Positions 32,692-42,522 of a stretch of 64,000 nucleotides of DNA are shown here, piece by piece. The stretch's first letter is position 1, and each line of letters starts with the position of its first letter. Location of the stretch: assembly GCF_018390635.1 (NCBI RefSeq), contig NZ_JAHBGE010000044.1, positions 186,001 through 250,000 on the forward strand. Reading direction: 5' to 3'. The position numbers and the translations under genes are program-made. Source of the DNA: Ancylobacter lacus. GTDB lineage: Bacteria; Pseudomonadota; Alphaproteobacteria; Rhizobiales; Xanthobacteraceae. The notes beneath the pieces are model-generated. The model was not told the origin of the DNA. It did not search any database and was given only the letters and a program-made list of their open reading frames with translations.

Positions 32692-33561
32692 GGCGGGGCG
32701 GCGGCGACGACGCCGGCCTGAAGGCGCCGGTCGAGGTTTGAGGTAGTATCCGAAAATAATCCTAGACAAAAATCCTATCATCTGGAATTCTTGGTTCATC
32801 TGTCCCCGCCGAAGGGACGTTCCGGAGCGACCGGGGCGTGGGACGGGTGCGGTGGCCGTGGCGGAGGGAGTAACGCACCCGAAGCGGCGGCGGCCCAAGC
32901 CGGATGCTCCCGGGCGGTGCCAGCACCGTTCGCTGGGCGAAGCGTACGTGGCCTCCCTTCGTTCGTCTGAAGGGAACGCGCGGCGTGAAGGGGCCCAAAA
33001 GTGGAGGATAACAAGATCGCTCCTCCAGGGGTCGTCCGGAGCAAGCCTCCAAACACCGCGTGCGGGGCGCCGGGAACGGCGCGTCGGTTGGCTGAGTGAA
33101 GGCTTGCACCACCTTCTAAAACAAAGGTGCGAGCGGCCGCCGGTGGCGTCCGCCCGGTGCCCCGCACGCCCTTCGACGGGCGAAGGGCCTGACCCACACC
33201 CCCGGCCGGCAACGGCGCGGGGCTTTTGGCGCGGGGGGTGGTGAAGCAGGGGGCGGCCGGCGCCGGGGTGACGGCGGGCGGCTGACGGCTGTGCAGGGGG
33301 GCCGAAGCGGGGGGCTGGGGAACGATGCGGGGCCCGGCGGCGGGCGCGCGAGGTCGGCCCGGATCTCGCCGCGGCGCGGACCGCGGGTGCGGTCTTTTCC
33401 ACTTCGGAGCCCGGCGCCGCACGGCGCCACTCCATGCCGCCGTCGCCCGTCCGCCGCCCGTTCGCCGTCCGTCCACTGCCGCCGGACCGCCTGGGCCCCT
33501 CCCTCTCCCCCGCGCGATCTGCTAGACCCGGCGCCCGTTCTCCCCTCGCGAACCGGACCCG
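32692..33561. other. non-coding region between ade and plsC
   Basis: About 870 bases. An AT-rich patch (32741-32795) is followed by the nested inverted repeats at 32954-33129 and then GC-rich filler (33130-33540). Open frames on both strands have no domain. No tRNA or IS end was found. Confidence 0.6.
32954..33129. ncRNA. candidate structured RNA of unknown family
   Basis: Consecutive helices can be drawn by eye. TCCCTTC/GAAGGGA (32954-32960 with 32969-32975); GGAGGA/TCCTCC (33003-33008 with 33021-33026); a long stem GCAAGCCT/AGGCTTGC (33041-33048 with 33100-33107) extended by CCAA and CCG pairing to TTGG and CGG around an ACA bulge; inside it GCGCCG-GGAA-CGGCGC (33067-33082), closed by a GNRA-type tetraloop; and CACCTT/AAGGTG (33110-33115 with 33124-33129). 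Strand is undecided because the stems are symmetric; the GGAA tetraloop favours plus. No known RNA (tmRNA, RNase P, SRP, 6S) matches. Confidence 0.5.
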
Positions 33562-34302
33562 ATGCAGAAACTGCGCTCCGCCGCCTTCGTCGTCTTCCTC
33601 GTGCTGTGGACCCTGCTGCTCGCCGCCACCCTGCCGTGGCTGGCCTGGCGCCGGAACCCGGCGCAGGTGCGGCGGGTGTCGCGGCTCTGGGCCGGCGGCA
33701 TCCTGAAGGGGCTGAGGGTGCTGGGCGGGCTCGGCTATCGCGAGATCGGCGGTGCCAACCGGCCGGCCGGGCCGGCGCTCTATGTCAGCAACCACCAGTC
33801 GGCCTGGGAGACCATCGCCTTCGCGGTGCTGGTGCCGGATGTGGCGGTGGTGCTGAAGGAAGAGCTCTACCGCATCCCGGTGTTCGGCTGGTTCCTGCGG
33901 CGTTCGCCGATGATCGACATCGACCGCGCCGGCGGCGCCACCGCGATGAAGAAGATGTTCCGCGAGGCGCGCGAGGCGCTGGCCGCCGGGCGCAGCCTGC
34001 TTATCTTCCCGGAGGGCACCCGCCGCGCCGTCACCGAGCGGGCGGACTTCCACCGCGGCGTGCTGCTGCTCTACAAGGCGCTGCGCGTTCCCGTGGTGCC
34101 GGTGGCGGTGAATGCCGGGCTGTACTGGCCGGCGCGGCGCTTTTCGGTGCGGGCGGGGGAGATCACCGTCTCCTACCTGCCGCCGCTGCCGCCGGGGCTG
34201 CCGGACGAGGCGTTCATGACGGCGATCGCGACGCTGATCTATGACGAGCGCGACCGGCTGGTGGCCGGCGCGCAGGCGCGTGCGGAAGGAGAGCGGGCAT
34301 GA
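33562..34302 (+). CDS. plsC: 1-acyl-sn-glycerol-3-phosphate acyltransferase (PlsC type)
   Basis: A 246-residue membrane-anchored acyltransferase that makes phosphatidic acid from lysophosphatidate. One N-terminal transmembrane helix (residues 5-28), then the catalytic 'SNHQSAWETIAF' (His-x4-Glu in place of the usual His-x4-Asp, a variant often seen in alphaproteobacteria), 'KEELYRIPVFGWFL' and the glycerolphosphate site 'IFPEGTRR'. ATG at 33562. Its stop overlaps the ferredoxin reductase-type gene by 4 bases (ATGA). Confidence 0.88.
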   Translation: MQKLRSAAFVVFLVLWTLLLAATLPWLAWRRNPAQVRRVSRLWAGGILKGLRVLGGLGYREIGGANRPAGPALYVSNHQSAWETIAFAVLVPDVAVVLKEELYRIPVFGWFLRRSPMIDIDRAGGATAMKKMFREAREALAAGRSLLIFPEGTRRAVTERADFHRGVLLLYKALRVPVVPVAVNAGLYWPARRFSVRAGEITVSYLPPLPPGLPDEAFMTAIATLIYDERDRLVAGAQARAEGERA

Positions 34303-35537
34303 GCGGCGTGCTGATCGTCGGGGCGGGGCAGGGCGGTTTCCAGCTCGCCGCCTCGCTGCGGGAGGCCGGCTATGCCGGGCCGGTGCGGCTGCTCGGCGAG
34401 GAGCCGGGCCTGCCCTACCAGCGCCCGCCGCTCTCGAAGGCCTTCCTGAAGGGCGAGGCCGACGCCAGCCAGCTCGAGCTGCGCCCGGCGGCCTTCTACG
34501 CCGACCACCGCATCGAACTGCTGCATGGCCGCGCCGTCGCCATCGAGCGGGCGGCGCGGCGGGTGCGCCTCGCCGACGGCACCGCGCTGGACTACGGGCA
34601 TCTCGTGCTCGCCACCGGCGCCCGCAACCGGCCGCTGCCGGTGGCGGGAGCCGATCTCGACGGCGTGTTCTACCTGCGCACCCTGGCGGACGCGCAGGTG
34701 CTGAAGGCCCGGCTCGCCGCCGCCCGGCGGGTGGTGGTGGTCGGCGCCGGCTTCATCGGGCTGGAATTCGCCGCGGTGGCCCGGGCGCTCGGCCATGACG
34801 TCACGGCGGTGGAGGCGACCCTGCACCCGATGGGGCGCGCGGTCTCCCAGCCGATGTCCGCCTTCTTCGCCGAGGCCCACCGCGCCATGGGCACCCGTCT
34901 CGCGCTCTCCGCCGGTGTCGTCGCCCTGCATGGCCGCGACGGCGCGGTGACGGGGGTGGAGGTCGCCGACGGCGCACTGCGGCCCGGTGGCGGCACGGTG
35001 TTTCCCGCCGATCTCGTGGTGGTCGGCATCGGCGTGGTGCCCAATGCCGAGCTGGCGGCGGAAGCGGGGCTTGAGGTGCGCAACGGCATCGTGGTCGACG
35101 AGACGCTGGCCACCGCCGACCCCGCCATTTCCGCGCTCGGCGACGCGGTGTCCTATCCCAGCGTCCATGCCGGGCTCACGGTGCGGCTGGAATCGGTGCA
35201 GAACGCGGTGGACCAGGCCCGGTGCCTCGCCCATCGCCTCACCGGCAAGCCCGCGCCCTACGCGGCGGTGCCGTGGTTCTGGAGCGACCAGGCCGATCTC
35301 AAGCTGCAGATCGTCGGCCTCGCCGCCCCGACCGACAGCGCGGTGCTGCGCGGCGATCCCGCCTCGCGGCGGTTCTCGGTGTTCCGCTTCCACGAGCGCC
35401 GGCTCACCGCCATCGAGAGCGTGAACCGCCCGGCCGACCACATGCTCGGCCGCCGCCTGCTCGCCGGCCGGCCCAGCCTGACCCCGGAAGAGGCGGCGGA
35501 TGAGGGCTTCGAGCTGAAGAGCCTGCTGGCGCGGTAG
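34299..35537 (+). CDS. ferredoxin reductase-type FAD/NAD(P) oxidoreductase
   Basis: A 412-residue flavoprotein of the class-I pyridine nucleotide-disulfide family, as in ferredoxin/rubredoxin reductases of oxygenase systems. FAD motif 'VLIVGAGQGGFQLAASLREAGY', 'PYQRPPLSKAFLKG', NAD motif 'RVVVVGAGFIGLEFAAVARALGHDV', second FAD contact 'ISALGDAVSYPS', and a C-terminal reductase domain 'VPWFWSDQADLKLQIVGL'. It lacks a redox CxxC. It is coupled to plsC by a 4-base overlap, but no oxygenase or ferredoxin is nearby, so its electron acceptor is unknown. Confidence 0.87.
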   Translation: MSGVLIVGAGQGGFQLAASLREAGYAGPVRLLGEEPGLPYQRPPLSKAFLKGEADASQLELRPAAFYADHRIELLHGRAVAIERAARRVRLADGTALDYGHLVLATGARNRPLPVAGADLDGVFYLRTLADAQVLKARLAAARRVVVVGAGFIGLEFAAVARALGHDVTAVEATLHPMGRAVSQPMSAFFAEAHRAMGTRLALSAGVVALHGRDGAVTGVEVADGALRPGGGTVFPADLVVVGIGVVPNAELAAEAGLEVRNGIVVDETLATADPAISALGDAVSYPSVHAGLTVRLESVQNAVDQARCLAHRLTGKPAPYAAVPWFWSDQADLKLQIVGLAAPTDSAVLRGDPASRRFSVFRFHERRLTAIESVNRPADHMLGRRLLAGRPSLTPEEAADEGFELKSLLAR

Positions 35538-35587
35538 CCGCCGGCGGCGCGGCGGGTTAGCATCGTCGCTTCCGCATCCTTTCGGGA

Positions 35588-36505
35588 ATGCCGATGGCTT
35601 TTTCGCTGCGCCAGCTCCAGTACTTCGTTGCCGTGGCGGAGAACGGCTCGGTCTCCTCGGCGGCGCAGACGCTGTCCATCTCGCAGTCCACCGTCACCGA
35701 GGCGCTGCGCGAGCTGGAGGCCGATCTCGGCTTCCGCCTGCTCGACCGCCATGCCCGCGGCGCCGACCTCACCCTGAAGGGCCACCATTTCCTGCGCCAC
35801 GCCCGCAAGATCCTGGCGGACGTGGCCGATGCCCGGCGTGCCCTTTCCGGCGGCGAGGCGGCGGCGCTCAGCGGCCGGCTGGCGCTGGGGGTGACGCCGC
35901 TGGTCGCCGGCTACGTCTTCTCCGATCTGCTCGCCCGCTACCGCCGGGCCTTCCCCGATGTCGCGGTGGAGGCGGTGGAGGATGCCGGCGACTATCTCGA
36001 ACACCTGCTGATCGGCGGCGAACTCGACATCGCGGTGATGGTGCTGTCGCCCGGCCGCCGTTCCGCCTCGTTGCATGTGGAGACGATGGAGGTCTCGCCC
36101 TACCGGGTGTGGCTGCCGCTCGGCCACCCGGCGGCGCAGGAGGAGCGGGTGAGCATGCGCGACCTCGCCGAGGCGCCGCATGTGCTGCTGACCATCGACG
36201 AGATCGCCGAGGCGTCCGAGGTGGTGTGGCGGCGGCTCGGCCTGCGCCCGCCGGTCGCCTTCCGCACCCGCTCGGTGGAGGCAGTGCGCTCGCTGGTGGC
36301 GACCGGGGCGGGGGTGGCGGTGCTGCCCGATCTCACCTACCGCCCCTGGTCGCTGGAAGGCGACAAGATCGAGGCCCGGCCGCTGGCGGAAGAGGTGCCA
36401 GCCATCGAGGTCGCCACCGTCTGGCGTCGCGGCTCGCCGCTCTCGGCCGCTGCCGCGGGCCTGCTCTCGGTGGCGGCGACCCGCCATGGCGGGCGGCCGC
36501 GCTGA
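35588..36505 (+). CDS. LysR-type regulator next to the ydc-like transporter
   Basis: A 305-residue LysR regulator. N-terminal winged helix 'FSLRQLQYFVAVAENGSVSSAAQTLSISQSTVTEALRELEADLGFRLLDRH' (residues 4-55) and an effector domain of normal length. Two in-frame ATG codons (35588 and 35594) are close together; the first is listed. It lies 132 bases upstream of, and in the same direction as, the solute-binding protein gene, so it is the likely local activator, probably sensing a polyamine or its breakdown product (inference). Confidence 0.88.
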   Translation: MPMAFSLRQLQYFVAVAENGSVSSAAQTLSISQSTVTEALRELEADLGFRLLDRHARGADLTLKGHHFLRHARKILADVADARRALSGGEAAALSGRLALGVTPLVAGYVFSDLLARYRRAFPDVAVEAVEDAGDYLEHLLIGGELDIAVMVLSPGRRSASLHVETMEVSPYRVWLPLGHPAAQEERVSMRDLAEAPHVLLTIDEIAEASEVVWRRLGLRPPVAFRTRSVEAVRSLVATGAGVAVLPDLTYRPWSLEGDKIEARPLAEEVPAIEVATVWRRGSPLSAAAAGLLSVAATRHGGRPR

Positions 36506-36637
36506 CCGGATTGCCCACGCAATGCTCATCGGTTTTTCCGATGCCTGCCTTCTGATCTTTGGTGTGGCGCGATTGCCGTTGCGGCGCCACACTTCCGGCA
36601 AAGGCCCGCACAAGCGGCCGGAACAGAGGGAATCGAC

Positions 36638-37807
36638 ATGCGCGCAGTCCGTTCGTGCCTGCATCTGCTGGCTGGCGTCGCCAGCCTTTCGCTCGCCCTT
36701 CAGCCCGCCCTTGCCGCCGAGCTGAAATCCATCGGCAAGGGCGAGGGACAGGTCGATATCGTCGCCTGGCCCGGCTATATCGAGCGCGGCGAGACCGACA
36801 AGGGCTATGACTGGGTCACGTCCTTCGAGAAGGAGACCGGCTGCAAGGTCAATGTGAAGACCGCCGGCACCTCGGACGAGATGGTGGCGCTGATGAACGA
36901 GGGCGGCTTCGACCTCGTCACCGCCTCGGGCGACGCCTCGCTGCGCCTCATCGCCGGCAAGAAGGTGGCGCCCATCAACACCAAGCTCATCAAGAGCTGG
37001 TCGAGCGTCGATCCCCGCCTGCAGGATGCGCCGTGGCACACGGTGAACGGCGTGCATTACGGCGTGCCCTACCAGTGGGGCTCCAACGTGCTGATGTACA
37101 ACACCGAGGTGTTCAAGGACGGCGCGCCCAAGAGCTGGAGCGTGGTGTTCGAGGAGCAGGACCTGCCGGACGGCAAGTCCAACAAGGGCCGCGTCCAGGC
37201 CTTCGACGGCCCGATCTACATCGCCGACGCCGCGCTCTACCTGATGGCGCACAAGCCCGAGCTCGGCATCAAGGACCCCTATGAGCTGAACGAGGACCAG
37301 TACAAGGCCGCGCTCGACCTGCTGCGCGCCCAGCGCAAGATCGTCCAGCGCTACTGGCACGATGCCATGGTGCAGGTCGACGACTTCACCAATGAGGGCG
37401 TGGTGGCCTCCTCCTCCTGGCCGTTCCAGGTGAACCTGCTGGTCAGCCAGAAGAAGCCGATCGCCTCCACCATTCCGAGCGAGGGCGCGACCGGCTGGGC
37501 CGACACCACCATGCTGCATGCCGACGCCAAGCATCCGAACTGCGCCTACAAGTGGATGGAGCACTCGCTCGACCCGAAGGTGCAGGGCGACCTCGCCGCG
37601 TGGTTCGGCTCGGTGCCCTCCGTTCCCGCCGCCTGCAAGGGCAATGCCCTGCTGACGGATGAGGGCTGCAAGACCAACGGCGCCGAGGAATTCGAGAAGA
37701 TCCGGTTCTGGCGCACCCCGGTGGCGAAGTGCCCGACCCAGGCGAATGGCTGCGTGCCCTATTACCGCTGGGTGTCGGACTACATCGCCGTGCTCGGCGG
37801 GCGCTGA
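36638..37807 (+). CDS. ydcS: periplasmic polyamine-type solute-binding protein (YdcS-like)
   Basis: A 389-residue PotD/PotF-class binding protein. A Sec signal (residues 1-27, cleaved after 'ALA') precedes 'GEGQVDIVAWPGYIERGETDKGYDWVTSFEKETGCKVNVKTAGTSDEMVALM', typical of YdcS. Several Cys pairs near the C-terminus may form disulfides. AGAGGGAA lies about 7 bases before the ATG. It heads SBP-ATPase-permease-permease-aldehyde dehydrogenase, the E. coli ydcSTUV-patD order. The ligand is likely putrescine or another amine; in E. coli YdcS has also been linked to polyhydroxybutyrate synthesis. Confidence 0.85.
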   Translation: MRAVRSCLHLLAGVASLSLALQPALAAELKSIGKGEGQVDIVAWPGYIERGETDKGYDWVTSFEKETGCKVNVKTAGTSDEMVALMNEGGFDLVTASGDASLRLIAGKKVAPINTKLIKSWSSVDPRLQDAPWHTVNGVHYGVPYQWGSNVLMYNTEVFKDGAPKSWSVVFEEQDLPDGKSNKGRVQAFDGPIYIADAALYLMAHKPELGIKDPYELNEDQYKAALDLLRAQRKIVQRYWHDAMVQVDDFTNEGVVASSSWPFQVNLLVSQKKPIASTIPSEGATGWADTTMLHADAKHPNCAYKWMEHSLDPKVQGDLAAWFGSVPSVPAACKGNALLTDEGCKTNGAEEFEKIRFWRTPVAKCPTQANGCVPYYRWVSDYIAVLGGR

Positions 37808-38024
37808 GCGCCCGGCTGACGGCCCCCGCGATCGGCCGGCCGGGCGAGCCCCGGCTGGCCGTGGCTCCCGCCAGCCCGGGTTCCGCCCGGGTGCCGCGGC
37901 CCTGCGTCCGTCAGCCGCCCGTGCCCTTGCACCCGTCCGGCCCTCGGCGCCGCCCTGACTCGGGCGGCCGCGGCGATCGCCGCTTAGCCTGCCCTTCCCG
38001 CCCTAGCCCGTCCCGGACGTCGTC

Positions 38025-39071
38025 ATGAACGCTCCCGCCACCTCCGTCGCCGCCACCTCCGCCGTCCGGTTCGCCGGGGTGGTGAAGCATTTCGGCGCCG
38101 TGAAGGCGGTTGACGGCGTGGACCTGTCCATCGCGGCCGGCGAGTTCTTCGCCATGCTCGGCCCCTCCGGCTCGGGCAAGACGACGTGCCTGCGCCTCAT
38201 CGCCGGCTTCGAGCAGCCCGATGGCGGCCATATCGAGATTTTCGGCGAGACAGTGGAAGGCCTGCCGCCCTATCGCCGGGCGGTGAACACGGTGTTCCAG
38301 GACTACGCGCTGTTCCCCCATCTCACCGTGGGCGAGAACGTCGCCTATGGGCTGCGGGTGCGCGGCGTCGGCCGGGCGGCGCGGGAGGCGGCGGCGCGCG
38401 AGGCGCTCGGCCTCGTGAAGCTCGCCGGCATGGAGGGGCGCAAGCCCTCCCAGCTCTCCGGCGGCCAGCGCCAGCGGGTGGCGCTCGCCCGGGCACTGGT
38501 GCTGCGCCCCAAGGTGCTGCTGCTGGACGAGCCGCTCGGCGCGCTGGATCTCAAGCTGCGCGAGGAGATGCAGGTGGAGCTGAAGGGGTTGCAGCGCGCC
38601 CTGGGCCTCACCTTCGTCTTCGTCACCCACGACCAGGGCGAGGCGCTCTCCATGGCCGACCGGGTCGCGGTGTTCAACGAGGGCCGCATCGTTCAGGTCG
38701 GCCCGCCGGAACAGGTCTATGAGTGCCCGGCCACCCGTTTCGTCGCCGAATTCGTCGGCTCGGCCAATGTGCTGAGCGCGGGGGAGGCGGCCGCCCTCGG
38801 CGCGCCGGCCCGTGCCGCCAGCCTGCGGCCGGAGAAGATCGGCCTCCTCGCGCCCGGCGAGGCTGCCGCGGCCGGGGTCGCCGCGCTGGAAGCGGCGGTG
38901 GTGGACGTGTCCTATCAGGGCCCGGTCCGCCGCATCACGGTGCGCACCGCCAGCGGCCACGCCATCGCCGCGGTGGTGCCGGCGGCGCGCACGGTGGATG
39001 TCGGCCCCGGCGCGCAGGTGCGGCTCGCCGTGCCGCTCGCCGCGCTGCACCCGATGGAGGGCGAACGATGA
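38025..39071 (+). CDS. ydcT: polyamine-type ABC transporter ATPase (PotA/YdcT)
   Basis: A 348-residue ATPase: Walker A 'GPSGSGKTTCLRL', Q-loop 'VFQDYALFPHLTV', signature 'QLSGGQRQRVALARAL', Walker B 'LLLDEPLGALD', switch His 'FVTHDQGEAL'. Residues after about 240 form the TOBE regulatory domain seen in polyamine and sugar importers. It starts 217 bases after ydcS, a gap with only GC-rich sequence, and its stop overlaps the first permease by 4 bases. Confidence 0.9.
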   Translation: MNAPATSVAATSAVRFAGVVKHFGAVKAVDGVDLSIAAGEFFAMLGPSGSGKTTCLRLIAGFEQPDGGHIEIFGETVEGLPPYRRAVNTVFQDYALFPHLTVGENVAYGLRVRGVGRAAREAAAREALGLVKLAGMEGRKPSQLSGGQRQRVALARALVLRPKVLLLDEPLGALDLKLREEMQVELKGLQRALGLTFVFVTHDQGEALSMADRVAVFNEGRIVQVGPPEQVYECPATRFVAEFVGSANVLSAGEAAALGAPARAASLRPEKIGLLAPGEAAAAGVAALEAAVVDVSYQGPVRRITVRTASGHAIAAVVPAARTVDVGPGAQVRLAVPLAALHPMEGER

Positions 39072-40012
39072 GCCTCGCCATCGGCCTGCCCGCCCCGCGG
39101 GAGGGGCTGCGCCGCCGTCTCTCGGACGTTCTGGTGCGCCGGCGGGGGCTGCTGCTCCTGCTGATGCTGGTGCCGCCGCTGCTCTGGCTCGGCGTGGTCT
39201 ATCTCGGCAGCCTGTTCGTCTTCCTCGCCCAGTCGATCTTCTCCATCGACGAGTTCTCCGGCACCATCGTGCGGGAGCCGACGCTGGCGACGCTGGCGGA
39301 GCTGTTCAGCCCGGCCAATTTCGACATCCTGCTGCGCACCGTCGCCATTTCCGCGGTGGTGACGCTGCTCTGCGCGGTCATCGGTTTTCCGGTGGCCCAT
39401 TACGCCGCCCGTCACGCCGGGCCGCGGGCCAAGGCCGGCTTCTATCTCGCGGTCATGATGCCGCTGTGGTCCAGCTATCTCGTGAAGGTCTATGGCTGGA
39501 AGCTGCTGCTGGCCAAGGAGGGCGCCATCGGCTGGTTCGCCAGCCATCTCGGGCTCGGCGGCGCGCTGGCGTGGTGGCTCGACCTGCCGGTGGTGGGCGG
39601 GCCCTCGTTGTCGGTCAGCTACACCGGCATGGTGCTGGTGTTCACCTATCTCTGGCTGCCCTTCATGATCCTGCCGGTGCAGGCGGCGCTGGAGCGGGTG
39701 CCGGGCAGCCTGATCGAGGCGGCGGGCGATCTCGGCGCCAGCCCGGGCGTCGCGTTCCGAAGCGTGATCCTGCCGCTGGCGATGCCCGGCGTGGTGGCGG
39801 GGGCGATCTTCACCTTCTCGCTGACGCTGGGCGACTACATCGTGCCGCAGATCATCGGTACTTCGGCGCTGGTGCTGGGGCAGGCGGTCTACACGCTGCA
39901 GGGGACGGCGGGAAACATCCCGCTCGCCGCCGCCTTCTCGCTGGTGCCGATCCTCGTCATGGCGCTGTTCCTGACGCTGGCGAAGAAGATGGGGGCGTTC
40001 GATGCGCTGTGA
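39068..40012 (+). CDS. ydcU: polyamine-type ABC permease (PotB/YdcU)
   Basis: A 314-residue inner-membrane permease with six helices and the EAA loop 'EAAGDLGASPGVAFRSVILPLAMPGVVAG', which docks on the ATPase. ATG 39068 overlaps the ATPase stop (ATGA). It is one half of the translocation pore with the next permease. Confidence 0.9.
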   Translation: MSLAIGLPAPREGLRRRLSDVLVRRRGLLLLLMLVPPLLWLGVVYLGSLFVFLAQSIFSIDEFSGTIVREPTLATLAELFSPANFDILLRTVAISAVVTLLCAVIGFPVAHYAARHAGPRAKAGFYLAVMMPLWSSYLVKVYGWKLLLAKEGAIGWFASHLGLGGALAWWLDLPVVGGPSLSVSYTGMVLVFTYLWLPFMILPVQAALERVPGSLIEAAGDLGASPGVAFRSVILPLAMPGVVAGAIFTFSLTLGDYIVPQIIGTSALVLGQAVYTLQGTAGNIPLAAAFSLVPILVMALFLTLAKKMGAFDAL

Positions 40013-40057
40013 CCGTCGCGCCGCCTGCGCAGGCCCGACCCCGGAGGGCCTGCGCCG

Positions 40058-40858
40058 ATGACCCGCCCCTCGCTCGCCCTCAAGATCGCGGCGCTCGGCG
40101 GGCTCGCCTTCCTGCATGTGCCGCTCGGCTTCATCCTGCTCTACTGCTTCACCACGGAAGAGCGCTCCTACGCCTTCCCGCCGCCGGGCTTCACGCTGAA
40201 ATGGTTCGGCGTGGTATGGGGCCGCGCCGACATCTGGGCGGCGGTCGGGCTGTCGCTGCAGGTGGCGTGCCTTGCCACCGCCATCGCGCTGGTGCTCGGC
40301 ACGCTGGCGGCCGGCGCGCTGGCGCGGGCGCGGTTCTTCGGCCGGGAGCCGGTCTCGCTGCTGTTCGTGCTGCCGATCGCGCTGCCGGGCATCGTCACCG
40401 GCATCGCGCTGCGCCAGGCCTTCGGGCTGATGGATATGCCCTTCTCGTTCTGGACCATCGTGCTCGGCCACGCCACCTTCTGCATCGTGGTGGTCTACAA
40501 CAACGCGGTGGCGCGGCTGCGGCGGCTCTCGCCCTCGCTGATCGAGGCCTCGATGGACCTCGGCGCCGACGCCTTCCAGACCTTCCGGCTGGTGATCCTG
40601 CCCAATGTCGGCACGGCGCTGCTGGCCGGCGGCATGCTGGCCTTTGCGCTGTCCTTTGACGAGGTGATCGTCACCACCTTCACCGCCGGCCAGCAGTCCA
40701 CCCTGCCGATCTGGATGCTGTCGGAGCTCATCCGCCCGCGCCAGCGCCCCGTCACCAATGTCGTCGCCGTCCTCGTCATCGCCGTGACGTTCCTGCCCAT
40801 CCTCGCCGCCTACTACCTGACGCGCGAGGGCGAGGCGGTCGCCGGCAGCGGAAAATAG
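40058..40858 (+). CDS. ydcV: polyamine-type ABC permease (PotC/YdcV)
   Basis: A 266-residue permease with six helices and EAA loop '[29 protein letters not shown]'. The first helix is followed by '[20 protein letters not shown]', typical of PotC-class proteins. It starts 45 bases after the first permease and ends 12 bases before the aldehyde dehydrogenase. Confidence 0.9.
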   Translation: MTRPSLALKIAALGGLAFLHVPLGFILLYCFTTEERSYAFPPPGFTLKWFGVVWGRADIWAAVGLSLQVACLATAIALVLGTLAAGALARARFFGREPVSLLFVLPIALPGIVTGIALRQAFGLMDMPFSFWTIVLGHATFCIVVVYNNAVARLRRLSPSLIEASMDLGADAFQTFRLVILPNVGTALLAGGMLAFALSFDEVIVTTFTAGQQSTLPIWMLSELIRPRQRPVTNVVAVLVIAVTFLPILAAYYLTREGEAVAGSGK

Positions 40859-40870
40859 GGAGAGACATCC

Positions 40871-42310
40871 ATGTCCGCCGTGACCGATACCGAAATGCTC
40901 ATCGGCTCCAGCTTCGTCGCCGGCACGGAGACGGCGGAGACGGTGCTGAACCCCCGCACCGAGGAAACCATCCTCGACCTGCCGGAGGCCTCGCCCGACC
41001 AGATCGACGCCGCGGTGAACGCCGCCGACGCCGCCTTCGCCGGCTGGTCGCGCACCACCCCGGCGGAGCGCTCGGCGCTGCTGCTGAAGCTCGCCGACCG
41101 CATCGAGCAGGAAGCCGAGGGCTTCGCCACGCTGGAGGCGCTGAACTGCGGCAAGCCCCGCCATGCCGTGCTGCGCGACGAGATTCCCGGCGTGGTGGAC
41201 TGCTTCCGCTTCTTCGCCGGTGCGGTGCGCACCCAGCACGGCATGGTGGCGGGCGAGTATCTGGCCGGCCACACCTCGATGATCCGCCGCGACCCGGTGG
41301 GCGTGGTCGCCTCGATCGCGCCGTGGAACTACCCGCTGATGATGGCGGCGTGGAAGCTCGCCCCGGCGCTGGCCGGCGGCAACACCGTCGTCATCAAGCC
41401 CTCCGAGCAGACCCCGCTCACCCTGCTGAAGCTCGCCAGGATCATCGCCGAGATTTTCCCCGAGGGCGTGGTGAACGTGGTGGTGGGGCGCGGCGAGAGC
41501 GTCGGCAACGCGCTGATCCACCACCCCAAGGTGGCGATGATCTCGCTGACCGGTGACATCGCCACCGGCAAGAAGGTGCTGACCGCCGCCTCCAAGACGG
41601 TGAAGCGCACCCATCTCGAACTCGGCGGCAAGGCCCCGATCATCGTGTTCGACGACGCCGACCTCGCCGAGGTGGTCGAGGGCATCAAGCTGTTCGGCTA
41701 CTACAATGCCGGGCAGGACTGCACCGCCGCCTGCCGGGTCTATGCCGCCGACCGCATCTATGACCGCTTCGTCGCCGACCTCGCTTCCGCCGTCTCGACG
41801 CTGAAGTTCAACCAGGCCGACGACAGCGAGAACGACATCGGCCCGCTCATCTCGGCGCGGCAGCGGGCGCGTGTCGCCTCCTTCGTCGAGCGCGCCACCG
41901 AGCAGAACCACATCGAGGTCGCCACCGGCGGCCACCTCGCCGCCGGCAAGGGCTTCTTCTACGAGCCGACCGTCGTGGCCGGCGCGCTGCAGAGCGACGA
42001 GATCGTGCGGCGCGAGGTGTTCGGCCCGGTGGTTTCCGTCACCCGCTTCTCCGAGGTCGAGGACGCGGTGGCCTGGGCCAATGACAGCGACTACGGGCTC
42101 GCCTCCTCGGTCTGGACCAAGGATGTCGGCAAGGGCATGGCGACGGCGGCGCGGCTGCGCTACGGCTGCACCTGGGTGAACTGCCATTTCATGCTGGTCA
42201 GCGAGATGCCCCATGGCGGGCTCAAGCAGTCCGGCTACGGCAAGGACCTCTCGGCCTATGCGCTGGAGGACTACACCGTGGTCCGTCACGTGATGGTGAA
42301 GAACGGCTGA
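40871..42310 (+). CDS. patD: aldehyde dehydrogenase, gamma-aminobutyraldehyde type (PatD-like)
   Basis: A 479-residue NAD(P)-dependent aldehyde dehydrogenase. The catalytic Cys is in '[13 protein letters not shown]' (about 280), the general base Glu in '[13 protein letters not shown]' (about 247) and the cofactor site in '[13 protein letters not shown]'. Length and the position after the YdcSTUV-like transporter match E. coli PatD, which oxidises 4-aminobutyraldehyde from putrescine to GABA. No putrescine transaminase or oxidase is adjacent; it may be elsewhere in the genome. GGGAGAG lies about 6 bases before the ATG. Confidence 0.87.
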   Translation: MSAVTDTEMLIGSSFVAGTETAETVLNPRTEETILDLPEASPDQIDAAVNAADAAFAGWSRTTPAERSALLLKLADRIEQEAEGFATLEALNCGKPRHAVLRDEIPGVVDCFRFFAGAVRTQHGMVAGEYLAGHTSMIRRDPVGVVASIAPWNYPLMMAAWKLAPALAGGNTVVIKPSEQTPLTLLKLARIIAEIFPEGVVNVVVGRGESVGNALIHHPKVAMISLTGDIATGKKVLTAASKTVKRTHLELGGKAPIIVFDDADLAEVVEGIKLFGYYNAGQDCTAACRVYAADRIYDRFVADLASAVSTLKFNQADDSENDIGPLISARQRARVASFVERATEQNHIEVATGGHLAAGKGFFYEPTVVAGALQSDEIVRREVFGPVVSVTRFSEVEDAVAWANDSDYGLASSVWTKDVGKGMATAARLRYGCTWVNCHFMLVSEMPHGGLKQSGYGKDLSAYALEDYTVVRHVMVKNG

Positions 42311-42522
42311 GGCCGGCTTTCCGGGGGCGTCGCTTTGCGTCTGCCCCTTGGGAACCCCATGCTGCGGCGCGGCAAAAACGCCTTCGGCCGCGCCCGTCGG
42401 CCTCTGCGGCGCGGCAAAGCCGCGCCGTTGCATGACAAAGAATTAAGTTGGAAAGCGGCGTATCATCTGTTGTGACCGGACGGACGTAACGTCAGGACGC
42501 AACAGCGAAGGATTGCCGCCGC

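Noticed and set aside
32762-33112. Minus- and plus-strand open frames over the structured region, possible small proteins
   Set aside because: Overlapping frames are open on both strands, no ribosome site is convincing, and the inverted repeats explain the sequence better.
38915-42433. Very long minus-strand open frame (about 1170 codons) opposite the ydc-like genes
   Set aside because: Arg/His/Gln-rich translation with no domains, exactly antisense to well-supported genes; a by-product of high GC.
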